Shown one piece after another: positions 52,001-64,000 of a stretch of 64,000 nucleotides of DNA. Source of the stretch: Rhabdornis inornatus (Eukaryota > Chordata > Aves > Passeriformes > Rhabdornithidae); NCBI GenBank assembly GCA_013397075.1, contig VWZS01000622.1, positions 680,652-744,651 on the forward strand. The letters are read 5' to 3'. A model generated the notes under the pieces. It was not told the DNA's origin. It saw nothing but the letters and a program-made list of their open reading frames with translations, and did not search any database. A program made the position numbers and the translations under genes. The stretch's first letter is position 1, and each line of letters begins with the position of its first letter.

Positions 52001-55000
52001 GCCTTAAAGTCAACAAGATTCTAGTGTGAAATCAGAGATCAGGGAAATGGATAATCAAATACCTTTGTGAACAGGGTCACAGTTGTGTGTATAATTATGC
52101 AAGTCAGCAGATGGAAGAGAACACAAATAGCTGTTCTTGCTGATGCTTGCAAACAAAATGTAGGAAAATGGGGTGCATCAAATAGTGTGTAAAATGGTTT
52201 GTCATTCTTGAACTTCACCTCAGGGTTTTCAAGAGCATGTAGGACTAAGCTAATGAGTTTTATTTATTAATACCACAAAATACTTCAAATTTTATTAGTT
52301 CAGTCTCTGGAAAGCAGTTTTCCTCCAGACTTTTGGAAAATTTACTTTGCTAAACTCATCACTATGAATGTGAGTGCATTTTGGCTAAGCTAGATTTTTT
52401 TTCTTTGTCTTCTTATTCTTAAAATGGGAAGGGTAGGTTTGAGATGAATAGATGATAAAAAGGTACTTTTTAAAATTTATTTTTATATTAATATTTTATA
52501 GAAGGAGGTAGTCTTTGCTAGAGCACGCCTTTTCTTTAAGTTAAAACATACTGCATATTTACTGAAATTGTAAAAAGTGTCATAAAATAAATACATCACT
52601 GTCCTGATACATGTAGTGGCCAATCTGTTGAGGATGTCAGCTAGTTTCTTCTTGAAGGTAGAGATACCATTTGCTTTTTCCAAAAACAAGGAAAAGACCA
52701 GAATTTGGAGTTACCAGCCTGAAGTAGAACTAATGATGGCTACAACAGTAGCCTACTGTATTAGAGAGGGTAAATGGCTGAAAATTTCTGTCATTCAGAA
52801 CTAGCTTGAGAAGGTAGTATTGGCAGGCGAGAGAAACAGAGGTACATTGCTTTCCTTTTAAGTCTCTTGTTACGACTGGAGCCTTTGTTGAATCCCAGCC
52901 TGAGCTATTTTCACCAAAGCCTGCTGAAGCAGGGTTTTGCCACCCACAGGGGCTTCTTTTTGTGCTGGTTTAATTGGTTTTGGGGCAAAGCAGTAAGCCA
53001 GATGGGCAATAAATTTGTGCTTAAAATAGCTGTTTAGCATTGTCTGTTTAAAAACAACCTCAGCAAAGAGGTTTTTTTTTATTTATTGGTTTTGCAGTTG
53101 TGCTAATGTAGCTCAGGGTAATTCTGCTATCAATGTAACTGTACGTTTTTTGGTCCTTCTAATATTTCTGTGAGAGCACTGAATACTCATGGTTATTTTA
53201 TTACTGATATATGGAAAAAAATACATTGTTATTTCACAAGAGGTGTTTCTGTGTCTTACAGACATATCAAGCAGTTGCTTGCATTTTTATTTAATGAGGG
53301 TTTTAATAGAAGTTTGTAATGATGACTGTTACAGGCAGATAAGCCTACCTATTTTCCCTTTATGACAAAAAAAAAGGGAAAGATCTTTTAATTATTATCA
53401 GTTTGTTCTGTTCTTTGCTGTTTTTGTAGAGTATTTTGTTATTTCCTTTCTGGAAATTCACTGATTCAGTTTATTTCTGGAAACACTGATAAGCAAATTA
53501 AACTGCCACTGGACCAAAATGGTGTAAATTATGTCCTATATTGTATCTAATTTCATTATTATGCAAGATACTTTATTGTTGCTTTGCCAATTAATTAGTT
53601 TCAGACAGTATTTGCCATTTGATGCTCCCATGACAGGCTGGGGAGCAAGAAAATTACGTGCAAAATTTGTTCCTCTCTCATCATGGGAACAGATCTTAAA
53701 ATGTAAATATTTTTCTCTAGCTGTAACAGAGAACAGAGGGAGTAACCCTTACCAAACGTGTGTCTTGCTCAACACTACATGCCATTATGCAGCAATGTCA
53801 TTGCTCTCAAATCTCTACTTAGACAAGGCTTCCAAGTCTTAACAGTAATAAAGAAAAAGGAAAAAATACTGTATGTATCAATTCCGTGCACTAATCTTCC
53901 TCATCCCAATCTTTATATGTTTCTAGTTTATGTGGGTAGGAAATGGTCATACCGTTAAATATGGAATCCCTATAGGATTGTGTGTTAAGAAGAGGATCTG
54001 CTCTGAAATTATTGGCAGTTAAACAGAAAACACTGTATAGCAGCTATAGTTTCCAGATACTCATACTTTTTTTTAGCTTTTGACTAAATTACTTCTGTAA
54101 TGAATTGTTTATTGTTACGTTCCTGATTTTTTTTTTTTTTAACATTATCAACTTAATCCAGTCATTCTTTTGCATACATCTAGTAACCCAAATCTTGGAA
54201 AACTTGAAAGGATGGTTCTGTTAGGTTACAGTAATTTGAGAAGTGGTTGCAAGTGCAAAGGGGATCACTGATTTCTGAGAATTTTAGTTGATATATGCAG
54301 ACTGTTCTCATGTACCCAGGCAATTGTCATGCAGAGGGATGGAAAAGTTTGCAAAGTTTTTCTACTTTCTGAAAACTATTCAGAAAAAAAGAATCTCTTG
54401 GTAAATTTTTGAGATGAGGGGGACTGTCTGCAGCAATGAGAGGCAGGATTACTTGCAGAAAGGAGGCTGGAGAACTGGAACGGTAATTCTTCAACAGTAG
54501 TAAGTCATGGAGGCAGTGCATGTTTGAAAGTGACTTCTTGATACCTGTTCAAGGCAGTCTTTCTCATCAACTCTGTTTGCAACTCTAAGTCAGGCTTTTC
54601 CTTGATCTTTTGCATTGAGTGGTTGGTGGTTCTTCCTTTCTCTAGTAGGGAGCTTTTTCTACAAAGACAAGGGTGAAACTTACCCAGGGACTGAGATATA
54701 CTGAGGCAGATGATGGTGTAGCCTAGCTTGTTGAAGAGAAGGTTGATTTATTTTGACAGGAGGGCCTCTGGTAGATGATGAACTATGTGCTTCACAGTAT
54801 TCTTAAGTAAGTAAAGTAATCAGTCTGGGAGCCAGTGGCAAAAGGGTTGAGCAGTCAAAGGGTTTTCAAGAGGAGAAACCATTGTGGAGAAAACGTAAGT
54901 TAAAACTGATTTATGTCTTATTATATCTTCGCAGTAAGCAAAATCCAGCCTAGTTGAACACTTTCTGCTGTGAAGGCTCTTTGGGATTAAGTTAGGAAGG

Positions 55001-58000
55001 AAGAGCCTACCTTTTCCATTTTTATGGTCAGTAATATATCCCATCTTCTCTCGCCTCCTGTTATTTGCTTCTCTCCACCGTATGTATCTGACAAGTGACT
55101 TTAAGCACTGATTATCTCCTCAGTAATCATGGCTGTCCATAGTATTTGCCATAAAAGGCTAATGGGCTACTCATGCCTTGACTGTACTTAGTATAAAAGA
55201 ACAACTGTATTTTGGTATAAGGCTTTCTAATGCAGCAGCAAAATCTGGATGTTGCTGCTAAGTAAATGAAGCAAGGGCATACAGGTGATTGCTCCCTGTT
55301 AGGTGTGAGTCTACTGATAGCCTGGGATGGTAGGTAAATATTGATGCACGCTGCAGAACTTGGTGGCTGTTCTGAATCTCTACTTCCTTCATTTGAAGAA
55401 ATAGCGGTTTCAATTTTCAGACAAAATAAGCTTCTCAGAACTCTTGATTTCAAATGTATTGCTTAGAGAACACTGAGAAGACAGGAGTTTCTGAAACTTG
55501 GAGAAAGATGTGTTTATGAGATAATGGAACAGGAGAAGTTAGCCATTTTTGCCAAGCAAGGATTTGTATTTTAACAGCTATGTCTTAATAGAATGATCAT
55601 ATTTTCAAATTGTAAAATGCTGATCATGTGTTTAAAATAAAAATTGCCACATCAGTAACTGGCTCAAACATTGCCTTTCAAGTAAGTCTGCTTATATAAT
55701 CTCTGAAATAGCTGGGTTTTTTGGTTTGTTTTTAAATCACTCATTCATAGTTGAACTCTGCTGATTTTAAGAAAGGGTCTTTAAACTGAATCTGCAGGAA
55801 TTGTTTGGCCTTTCTTGGCATTTTCTGTGTATATGTTATAATTTTATGAAGTTCCTTGTTTTCTCACTTAATGAGCACATTAAAGTGGGAGTGTGACACA
55901 GTTCTATTCTATGAAATAGTTTATAATCTTGCAAGCACTAGGTGAAGGTTTCCCCTACAAGCTGTCAGGAATGGAAAGAGGATTTGTTTCACAGTGTGAT
56001 CAGAGCAGTCACACAGCAGCTTTTTGCCAGATTTCTATTGCCTGTAGCCAACTGGTAAGTGTATTCCAGCTTCTTTAGCTGATTCCTGACAGTGGACATT
56101 GCAGTAGGAAAGAATCTGACCACTGTTAGGTGACACTGGCATGATTGCTGTGCTATTCTTTACTAATTGCCATTCTTTAAATGGCATTTTTTTCTTAGAG
56201 AGGCAAGCTTTTAAGGGAGTGATAATTTCTCTTTCCTAGAATAAATAATATATTTAGAAAAATGGGCAGGAGGTTGGTATATACATAATCCTTTTATCAG
56301 GTCTAAAAAAAAAGCTATGCTACGTGTCAGTTAGCCTTAGCAACAGAAGTTCTGTCATCTTTATTTGATATATCAAATCACAGGCATCTGTAGAAACTTA
56401 AGCACCACAGCTCAAACTGTTGATGTTGTAATTAGTGACGCCTTTCTGTTAGTAGAAACCCATCTGTGGTGATTTCAGAACTGACAGTACTAGTTTAAAT
56501 ACACATTTCATGATCTAATTTAAGAGGTACTTCTGCTCTGAGATGCATCGCTACCTAGATGTTCATTTATGACCCACTCAGAGATGTAATCTAGAATGGC
56601 TGAATGAGTGACCATGGGAAGCAAAACATTAGAACATGATTTGTCCAAAACTTGTTTTACATGTATTCATGCTGGATACTTTCATAGTATAAATATATGG
56701 TGAAGGCTTTTCTGTAACAGCTGTGATTTTTTTGGAGACAAAATAATCAGGCAGAGAATAGCATTCTAGCATTTGTAACATAATCTCATAAAGCTCTGTC
56801 TCACTTAAAGTAAATGGGGTTACAGTATTCTTAAATCTTGTACATGTGAAGGAGTTTTAAATTCAAACTGCCTCTTACTAAGTCTGATATCAATGTATCA
56901 ATGGATGTAGGATCTGATTTCCTGACAGTACTTTTAAAATTGAAAGAAAAATTTGATTTAATGTCATTAAAGTCTAGTACACAAAGCTTGATCTGGAAAA
57001 CCACTGGATTTGAATTTCAGCATTTGCGTATATAAACAGATCATCAGTTAAAAAAACACTGGCTGTTTAAAAAATTAAAATTAGGTATGACAAGGAAATA
57101 TCTCTACTAATAGAGAAAAGCAAATAAATTAGTTGCAAAAATATACAATTAGGTTTAGGTAAAGCAATTTTTGAGCTAAAAAAGGTGCAGAGTTGCTTGT
57201 TTTCCAGTGTCAGCCTTTCTGAGCTTCTAAAATATCTGATAGAGTATGTGAAACTAACAATCATATAGTTGCATTAAAAATGTATCTTGAAACGTCCTTA
57301 TTTTCTTGGTATATTTTGGTTGTTATTTAACATGTTTAATCATAACTAAATTTACTCCTTGTTGAAATGACAATTCTTGTTTAGTAAATCTTGCATTTCA
57401 TATATACATTATTTTTAAAGAATAAGAGATACAAGACCATTGCAACTGTTGCCCATTGTCTTTTATCATACTTCCAGTTTAGATTTCATTTGTGATTTTA
57501 TTCCTTGTCATGTGTTGTTTGTGGATGGCTTCAGACATCTAGTACAATTTTTAGCAGACCTTGCTATTTTTCTATCTTTGCCTTTTTTACATTTCTTCTA
57601 AGTCCAGCCGTCCTTTAGTCTCTGGGAAATTTTGTTTTGCACAACACCAAAATTGCACTTGTTTTCAGTTCAATAATTCATAAGAGTTTTGTTTTTAAAA
57701 ATCCCTTAAAAAACTTAATTATGTTACATTGTTGGAGGTGAGTGTATTGTCATAAGCATTTCAGGAATCAAGGACGTATGATGATCCATGTACTTGTTAA
57801 TACCTTTGAAGAGCTCTGAAATATTTGTGTTTTATAAAAAGTCTAGTTATGTTGCTGTTCTACTGTTTTCTGTCCAGTTGTCTGTTGCTTCTGTTTTCCA
57901 CTCCTGTAGTTGCACACAGATTGTAATTTTGTACTTCGTAACTCCTGAATTTTCCTTATATCCTTTCTGAAGGACTGTCAGATACCTGTTCCTTTGATAC

Positions 58001-61000
58001 TAGTGCTACTTGGATGAAAGGTTATGACCCACAGTTAGGTAGTTTCATACTGCAGAAGCGTTGGATCGCTCTTATTTGATTTCAGTGATTTGCTGTATCA
58101 GGATGGCCTTTCTGTGCTGTCATTTAAGTGAGAGATAATTCCTCAGGCTTGCACGTGGTTTTAGAGGCTGTGTTGAGCTCTTCTAGATCTTCTTTGGACA
58201 CTTTTTAAGTGTTTTGTTTGTTCTTTGAATAACTGGTTGTTTCAGTCCATGTGGATTAAATGTTTGCTCCTTTACGATAACAAGGTTGTCCTCTTAGGTA
58301 AAACATAGTAACAGCCAGTGATGAATCAGACCAAAGATGCATTTACTTTGTCCAATACCCCTTTTCGACAGAGGACAGTAGTAGACATTCTTAAAAAATA
58401 AGGATGGGTAAAGAAGGTAATGGTTCCCTGCAATGCTTTCTCAGTGTCTTTTCTTCTTAGGTTGATCAAAATATCTGTGCATACCACATTGTAAAAAAAA
58501 ATTCCCAGAATCCCAGAATGGTGGAGGTTGCAAAGGACCTGTGGAGGTCGTCTTTTCCAAAACCATGGCTCTGTCAGGGTCATCTAGAGCAGGGTGCCCA
58601 GGACCACATCCAGAGGAGAGTTCACAACTTCTCTCAAGCTACCTGCAAATTACATTAATTTTATAAAGAGACATAATTCAATTTAACGAATTTGCAGATT
58701 GCCTATTTTTGAACAAAATTTGCTAGACAGCAGTGTAATCAGTAGGTCTTAAGACTTGCAAATAATTATTTTTTTTCAGTCTTGAAATAATGGATTACTT
58801 TAAATAGTTAGGTAACTATTACTTTAAATTTAAGATGATGGAATCCAAAGTGTAGGCAACAGGAAACATCTAAATTTTTCACCTGGACTTTTCATTCAAA
58901 TATCATTTCTAATACCCTAGCTGTGATAAGTATCTATACAGTACAAATACATGTTCAACATAATAAAATTCTTCAGGATTTTATGCAACATCTGAATTCA
59001 AGACAAGTTGTGCAATTCATCAAAGCAGCTCCTCATATGAAATACTGCATCATGATTTATTCAATGTATTCTTATATGCTGCAATTACTATTTTTTTTCA
59101 AATGGAAAATGCTCTTGTATCTTTTTCAGGGTTCAGCTGATCCCTTAAACAGTGCATTCCACCTGACATACAACATGGTATTGAACTTACTTCGAGTAGA
59201 GGAAATTAACCCTGAATACATGTTAGAAAAATCATTTTATCAGTTCCAGCATTACAGAACTATTCCAGAAATAGTGGAAAGTAAGTATTGTTATGTGGTC
59301 TCATGTGAATAGGTATAATACATGGTGAGGTTGGGTAGTTAGACTTTATTATGCTCATAGGAGTTTTTACCTGTGCAGTTTGTCTTCCCTGCCAACAGAT
59401 TCCACTGCACCATTTGCTGCCATGTTATAGTTTAATTAGTTTGATCTTGTTCTTAGGACATATACTGTTATGCACTGTCAGTTTATGAAGAGAGCCTTCC
59501 TCTGTGAGTTAGACAGGCATTATTGTCACATTGTTTTTCCTTCTTCCCACCCTATAGTTTAGCAATCTTTAGAATTGCCGTGGCTCATTTGAGATGCAGG
59601 GAAGAAAAATCTTAGGGAAGAAAAGTCTTCCACTTTTTAATGTCTCCGTTTATAGTTTACAAGCTGTAAAAAGAACTTAAGTGCGCTGCATTCAGAGTAG
59701 TGTAGGTAAGAAATGTTTAATTATACTACAAAGAAAAATTCAGCAAGATCTGCATTTTTATCCTTGAATAGTGAGTTTTCATTACCAAAATCAGTATCTG
59801 GAGATTTCAGCCAGTGTTTGAGACTGAGGCCTCTTTCAAAACTTATTCCAGGGGAATATTAAGAACATGAGAGGTAATTATGATCATTGAGCAGTTCATC
59901 TGTTCGTTTGTTAATTGAATGTTAGAGAGAAAGTCTGTGTGCGTGTAACTTTGATAGCCACGCTGAGGGAGGGTTTCAGTTACCTTTCTGTTAGTTTGCA
60001 GGTGCAGTGGTAGTTAAATACAATATTTATTTCCTTCCATTATTTCTGTATTCCAGTTGGCATCCCTAGATCTTTGTTCTGTCATTCCAGCATTGCTGTT
60101 TAGGTAGAAAAATTGAGCTGAAGAACATTTTTCATAGTTCTTGGACAGTTTCAGTTTGGGCACCATACTGCGCATTAGAATTTTGTAATAATTTCAGCTA
60201 CAATTGAAAACACAAAGGAGAGAATTTGCTACTTAGCCTAAGGAAGAAAGTATGCCATGAATGTGAATGGATGGCTTATTTCATTTAAAAACTGGCAGGT
60301 AAAGATAAGGAGCACTTCCTGAGTTGTCTCTCAAGTCCCAGTGAGGTGGGATTTCCCAGCCACTTATGTGCCTTCAAAAATAGCATGCAAGAGGATGAGT
60401 TGGTAGAGATTTTTTGTAATCTGTTCTTTGTTTTTGTTTGCTGATGGTAATACCAGAATGAGAGAACGGATCATACTGCTTAGAATAAAAACTGATTTGC
60501 CTAAATAGGGTTTAAAAATATTGGAGGAAGAAAATACTGATTTTTAACTGATAAATCAGAGCCTAAAACAAGTTAGGAAGAACATCTATCAACTCCCCTC
60601 TTGTTGAAACACATATTTTTAGAAGGTGTCTTTGGACAATCTGATTTTTGTAGGAGGAGATAAGAAGCAGTGGTAGGCATTGAAATACCTTTCTACAAAA
60701 TCACTGCAAGTTTTAATGTGACTTCTGTGCAAACGTAGATCAGTTATTCCTGGATAATTGGGTGTTGAGCCTTTTCTAGTTTCTCAAGCTTGTTTTATTT
60801 TAAGAAAACAATACTGGTATTTAATTCTCTATAAATGTAATTCAGTGGAAAAATTTGCAGATTTCTAGCTTTCCAGAGAACAGGTTATTGTAAGTAAAAA
60901 ATTAATACTAAAAGTGGTCACAAAATACTAGTCAAGGAGATATAAATGTGAAACACTGATTCCTCGTTCTGTGTGAAGCTGTTAATTTCCATGAGATGTT

Positions 61001-61539
61001 ACTTTTCATTGAAGGAGTCAATAATTTGGAAGCACAGTACAACAAAATTGTAATTCCCAATGAAGAAAGTGTGGTGATATACTACAGAATCCGTCAGCAG
61101 CTTGCAAAACTGGGTAAAGATATTGAAGAGTATATTCACAAGCCAAAGTACTGCTTGCCCTTTCTACAGCCAGGAAGACTGGTAAAGGTAGTTTGATTTT
61201 GTTTTGTTTTTAATTTCTACCTGTTTGTGGAATTTGCAAGGTTCATTTGTGTCTGCCACTTTACCATCTTGAAAAATTATACGTCACACTGAGCACCAGT
61301 TTTGACTCGTGTTTCTTTGCTAAGCGTTCAGTCATGCATTAAAAGAAATACTTTTTTCATGAATAATAGTAGTCCACAACTGCTGTTTTAAGTATCAAAA
61401 AATACACAAAGTTGTGCTTGCTAGGATGTTATTATATATGTTATGTTATAATGTCTTGTAATATTTCCAGGTGAAGAATGAAGGTGATGACTACGGATGG
61501 GGAGTGGTTGTTAATTTCTCTAAGAAATCAAATGTTAAG
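33972..61539 (+). CDS. MTREX: MTREX (SKIV2L2/MTR4), exosome RNA helicase; exons 1-18, incomplete at right edge
   Basis: MTREX is the nuclear DExH helicase of the TRAMP, NEXT and PAXT complexes that unwinds RNA for the exosome. Exons: 33972-34087; 34772-34903; 35938-36004; 37703-37765; 38286-38398; 39167-39341; 40291-40381; about 40664-40783; 41931-42029; 42810-42912; 43053-43184; 44371-44450; 45087-45197; 45834-45935; 47293-47418; 59130-59280; 61015-61187; 61471-61539. They chain in phase to about 676 codons of a protein that is about 1042 residues in human. Motif I is SAHTSAGKT, Ia TSPIKALSNQK, II DEIH, III SAT, V FATETFAMGINMPA and VI QMSGRAGRRG. The KOW/arch domain begins in exons 17-18. 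The N-terminal region is divergent and the helicase core nearly matches human. Exon 8 lacks about five bases and its acceptor at an N (40663). The remaining exons lie past 64000. Confidence 0.95.
34335..34522 (+). mobile_element. CR1 3' fragment in MTREX intron 1
   Basis: Sense orientation: GTGCACTGGAACAGATTGTT, TTGTGGAGTCTCC and GGACCAGATGACC, ending TAATTCTGTGA. Moderately diverged. Confidence 0.75.
36107..36515 (-). mobile_element. CR1 3' fragment in MTREX intron 3
   Basis: Starts TCACAGAATTTTTTAGGTTG and GAAGAGGCCTTTGAGATTGA, then continues into GACAGCCTGGTCCAATGCTT and later CR1 segments with internal losses. Antisense to MTREX. Confidence 0.8.
38286..38398 (+). CDS. MTREX: MTREX exon 5 (motif I)
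   Basis: EYPFILDAFQREAILCVDNN then VLVSAHTSAGKTVCA(E). The GKT and surrounding residues are the ATP-binding Walker A of Ski2-like helicases. Confidence 0.96.
39167..39341 (+). CDS. MTREX: MTREX exon 6 (motif Ia)
   Basis: 58 codons; FTSPIKALSNQKYREMYEEF, then GLMTGDVTINPTASCLVMTT and a final Glu codon. Confidence 0.96.
40291..40381 (+). CDS. MTREX: MTREX exon 7 (motif II, DEIH)
   Basis: [20 protein letters not shown] then FDEIHYMRDT plus one base. DEIH is the catalytic Walker B of this subfamily. Confidence 0.96.
40664..40783 (+). CDS. MTREX: MTREX exon 8 (motif III), 5' end hidden by an N
   Basis: GVVWEETIILLPDNVHYVFL then SATIPNARQFAEWICHLHKQ. Exon 7 ends with one base of a Glu codon, so about five bases (completing E and R) plus an AG acceptor should precede the GGT. 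Instead a CTT-N junction is found at 40661-40663, so the gap has swallowed the splice site. Confidence 0.9.
45834..45935 (+). CDS. MTREX: MTREX exon 14 (motif V)
   Basis: ALFATETFAMGINMPARTVL then FTSASKFDGKDFRW. This is the Ski2-like motif V segment. Confidence 0.96.
47293..47418 (+). CDS. MTREX: MTREX exon 15 (motif VI)
   Basis: ISSGEYIQMSGRAGRRGMDD then RGIVILMVDEKMSPTIGK and QLLK. QMSGRAGRRG is motif VI. The donor AAG|GTAGGA opens an 11.7-kb intron. Confidence 0.96.
50720..51305 (-). mobile_element. CR1 fragment in MTREX intron 15
   Basis: Begins CATAGAATCATCAAGGTTGG and GACCTTTAAGATCACCAAGT, then continues through CAGGGAGCCTGTTCCAGTGC toward the 5' part until about 51305. Antisense to MTREX. 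Confidence 0.85.
58503..58630 (-). mobile_element. CR1 3' fragment just upstream of MTREX exon 16
   Basis: CCCAGAATGGTGGAGGTTGC, AGGGTCATCTAGAGCAGGGT and GCCCAGGACCACATCCAGAG, antisense to the gene; about 500 bp before exon 16. Confidence 0.75.
59130..59280 (+). CDS. MTREX: MTREX exon 16
   Basis: GSADPLNSAFHLTYNMVLNL then LRVEEINPEYMLEKSFYQFQ, ending IPEIVE plus one base. The split codon is completed by GA in exon 17. Confidence 0.95.
61015..61187 (+). CDS. MTREX: MTREX exon 17
   Basis: VNNLEAQYNKIVIPNEESVV then YYRIRQQLAKLGKDIEEYIH, ending FLQPGRLVK. This starts the arch/KOW insertion specific to MTR4 and Ski2. Confidence 0.95.
61471..61539 (+). CDS. MTREX: MTREX exon 18
   Basis: VKNEGDDYGWGVVVNFSKKS then NVK, with donor AAG|GTAAAG. 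It belongs to the KOW module. The next exon (expected PNSGELDPLY-like) is not in the window. Confidence 0.93.
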
Positions 61540-64000
61540 GTAAAGTACACATTCTCTCCATTACCAAAATGTATACCTGACTGGTTTTTCTGAAAACAAG
61601 ATAGATCTCCTATTTCTTTATAGTTCTCAAAGGCAAAAAAAATTATTTTGCCCCAAATTTACAAAAAGCTCTGAACTTCCTGAAGTGAAAGTATAAAGAA
61701 ATAAAGCTATAGAAGATGGAGAAAACTCCCAAGTCTTGTGTTCAGTTTTTAACTTCTAATGTATTTGTGGAGGAAGTGCTTGCTTTTACATAGCACTGAA
61801 AATGTTTCAGACTAAGTTGTTTCTGGGACATTGCCAGTGCTAGTTCAAGCTGTTCATGAGAAAGATACTGTGTTGTTTTGTCTCAAAGTCCATAGAAGCC
61901 CTAAGCGAAGGCTGAGAACAGTGGGAGACTGGCATTTAGCTCTATGAAGAAGGTTATCTCAAACTGGCAAGTTGTTCCTTGAGTCCTAAATTAGTGCTTG
62001 AGACATGGAATTGCTTGTCCTCTGAGACGTTGCCATAGAGTTGGAAAATTAAAATACAAAGAGAGCAAAACAATAGAAATGGATCTGAGAGTATTTGGAA
62101 GAAAAGACAGAGGGCAGTGATGCAATAGAAGCCAGACTTTCTGAAATGCATTTTCATAGTTGGTCTCGGCATAACCCTTAAATGCTGTGTTGGTCTCCCT
62201 TTCATAAGTGTTTTGACCAGCTCCTCTACTCTGTAAATGAAAACCTAAGTTAAAACCATATTTTTCTGTGGTAGCATTTTTGCTATAATTTTATCAGGAG
62301 AGCATTGTCTTTATTTGCTAGGTCTAAAAGCAAACTTGTCTTGAAGTTCTGGTGGCGCCTGTTAATTGTGGCACCTTCTGGTGCTTTTCTAATATATATT
62401 CATTAAAGAGGAAATGAGAAAAATGTGTTCATACAGAACCTATTAAGAGATTTTGTTTTGTTTTCCATCTTCCTTTTGAAAGTCATATTTCTTTCCTTTT
62501 TCGAGTTGAAAAACTGGGCTGTTACTGCTGTTGCTAAAATCTTTGCTTGTAGATTACTTTTCTCAGAGACACACAAGTAATAAACTAGATTGCCCCATAG
62601 TCCCAGCTTTCTCTGTAAAATTGCCAACTTCTGTGTCATTTAGAGGCATTTCTTCTATCTGTGTCGTATTTTATTCACATATATAATTTGCCTTCCCTAC
62701 CTGGCCTGTCTCACTGTTGTATAAACCTTTTGGCTTTGAATATTAGCTTTGAAATTATGGTCTGTTTTGCAAGAGATGGATGTGGCTCTGGCAGCACTTT
62801 TTTTATTAAGTAATTCTAGCAGCTGGGTTGAATTTTTCCTTCTGAGTGTGTGGAAAGAATGACAATAGGTGCTGGAAATTAAGGGACAAACTTAAGGCTA
62901 TGTAACTTTTCATTAAAAGTCTAGTTTCTATGAGCAGAGGCAAAACAAATTACTTGAAGAGGTTGTTGTTTACCCATTTTAGTATCTACTCCATGCATTT
63001 TTGTCCTCAGACACAAATGTCATTCCCCATTATTATTTAAAGTATACAAGTATACTTAGTACTTGAAAGATATTACTTATGCTGTATCTTTAAATCTTTA
63101 TCCACTTTTAAGCTGAACAGTTCTTTGGGTTCGCATTTAGGAATTACATTGAATTCAGTCTATATGACTAGTTTAGTTGACAACTTTTCTTTCCTGTATC
63201 AGTTTCTAATTAAATCCTTTTTCTAATGAGAAATTAATGTAATTAGTTTAGGGTTATATGTCTGTGTTTTACATAATACTCCTTGTTCCTCACACTGTGA
63301 AAGCAAATGCATAAGTCACATCAGTTATGTTTATTATTAATTATGTGTAGATCCTTTTCCATCATAATTTCACAAATCAGTGTTCCACAAAACTGCCAAT
63401 GCAAATAGCACTTTCCTATCTACTGTTGTTCAGGATAGAATTTATCTTAAGCAGGGGTGCGAGCTCTATATTCTTCTTTATAGTAGGCAGCAAAATACCT
63501 GTGTCCTTTGGAATTCATAAGAAACCTAAATATTTCTAAATGAGCAATTTTATTTCCACTGGATTGTGCCAGCAGTAAGCTAGTGATACTGTTGTGCTGT
63601 TGGTAGTCAATATCATCAGATCCCTCATTCCAGACATGAAATTTTTGTTTCTTAGGAATTATTGATACCAAAATTTGGGATGCTGCAATTCTATCTTTTC
63701 TGTTTAGATTATTATAATCCTTGTATATTTATGATCTTCACTACACAAGCACCTGTTTTAGTGCTGTGTTGTGGTCATTGGATATTCAGTAAGTTTGTTA
63801 CTACTCTGAGACTCTGAATTTGTTACTTGTGCTATCCTTCTTGGTTCCTGAGCATGATCATCTTTCTTATTTTGGTTTGTTTCCAGGCACTTGATGTAAG
63901 AGATGTTTCAGTGCAAATCTAAAATCCTAAGAATTCAACTAATCTTGCAGTACTCTGCCAAAAAGGGCTTAATTTTGTCATTGAAACATGTGAATCGATG
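61540..64000 (+). other. MTREX intron 18, truncated by the window edge
   Basis: No further MTREX exon and no recognised repeat is seen. The AG near 63887 is followed by sequence that does not match MTREX and soon hits a stop. Confidence 0.7.

Larger units (their letters stand above)
47419..59129 (+). other. MTREX intron 15, 11.7 kb
   Basis: By far the largest intron in the window, with two CR1 fragments and otherwise unclassified AT-rich sequence. I saw no exon with recognisable protein similarity and no RNA gene. Confidence 0.75.

Noticed and set aside
58923..59312. Extended ORF over MTREX exon 16
   Set aside because: The upstream part is intron read-through; the true exon begins at the CAG acceptor at 59130.
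63885..63925. Possible MTREX exon after TTTCCAG near 63887
   Set aside because: The translation does not match the expected next MTREX segment and stops almost at once.
1..64000. CRISPR arrays, tRNA or rRNA genes, bacterial-type operons or phage genes
   Set aside because: None were seen; the exon-intron structure and CR1 content mark this as nuclear vertebrate DNA.

Overview
This window is nuclear DNA from a vertebrate, almost certainly a bird. The genes are split into many small exons with GT-AG introns, promoters sit in CpG islands, and nearly all recognisable repeats are 5'-truncated CR1 LINEs ending at the ATTCTRTG-type 3' terminus, the typical avian retroposon. Three protein-coding genes can be followed exon by exon. 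They lie in the order and orientation CCNO(-), DHX29(-), MTREX(+), which matches human 5q11.2 (MCIDAS-CCNO-DHX29-MTREX). Most of that block lies on the Z chromosome in birds (inference; the sequence does not show it).

Layout. 1-240 is an extremely GC-rich CpG island with no start codon on the minus strand; by synteny it is probably the promoter of MCIDAS, which would run off the left edge. 1972-3118 (-) is cyclin O (CCNO), three compact exons in a second CpG island. 3119-6173 holds the CCNO upstream region and the DHX29 3' flank. 6174-33605 (-) is DHX29, an initiation-associated DExH-box helicase; 26 of its 27 expected coding exons chain in phase, and exon 1 is visible but problematic. 33606-33971 is a 366-bp GC-rich head-to-head promoter with NRF1, CCAAT and YY1 motifs. 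From 33972 (+) runs MTREX (SKIV2L2/MTR4), the helicase of the nuclear RNA exosome; 18 coding exons are present, through the start of the arch/KOW domain at 61539, and the rest lies beyond the right edge.

The genes are neighbours rather than a pathway. CCNO acts in multiciliated-cell centriole amplification, DHX29 in 43S scanning on structured 5' UTRs, and MTREX in nuclear RNA surveillance. DHX29 and MTREX are housekeeping genes that appear to share one promoter.

The points most worth checking: a CR1 lies directly against DHX29 exon 1, leaving no in-phase splice donor; part of DHX29 exon 20 is duplicated on the far side of an ERV-like repeat that comes within about 30 bp of the exon's donor; a single N hides the acceptor of MTREX exon 8; a near-identical 454-bp CR1 block flanking an N is probably a false assembly duplication; and DHX29 intron 2 is a clean GC-AG intron. 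I found no CRISPR array, operon, prophage or other novel gene system; this is an ordinary vertebrate locus with some assembly and repeat anomalies.
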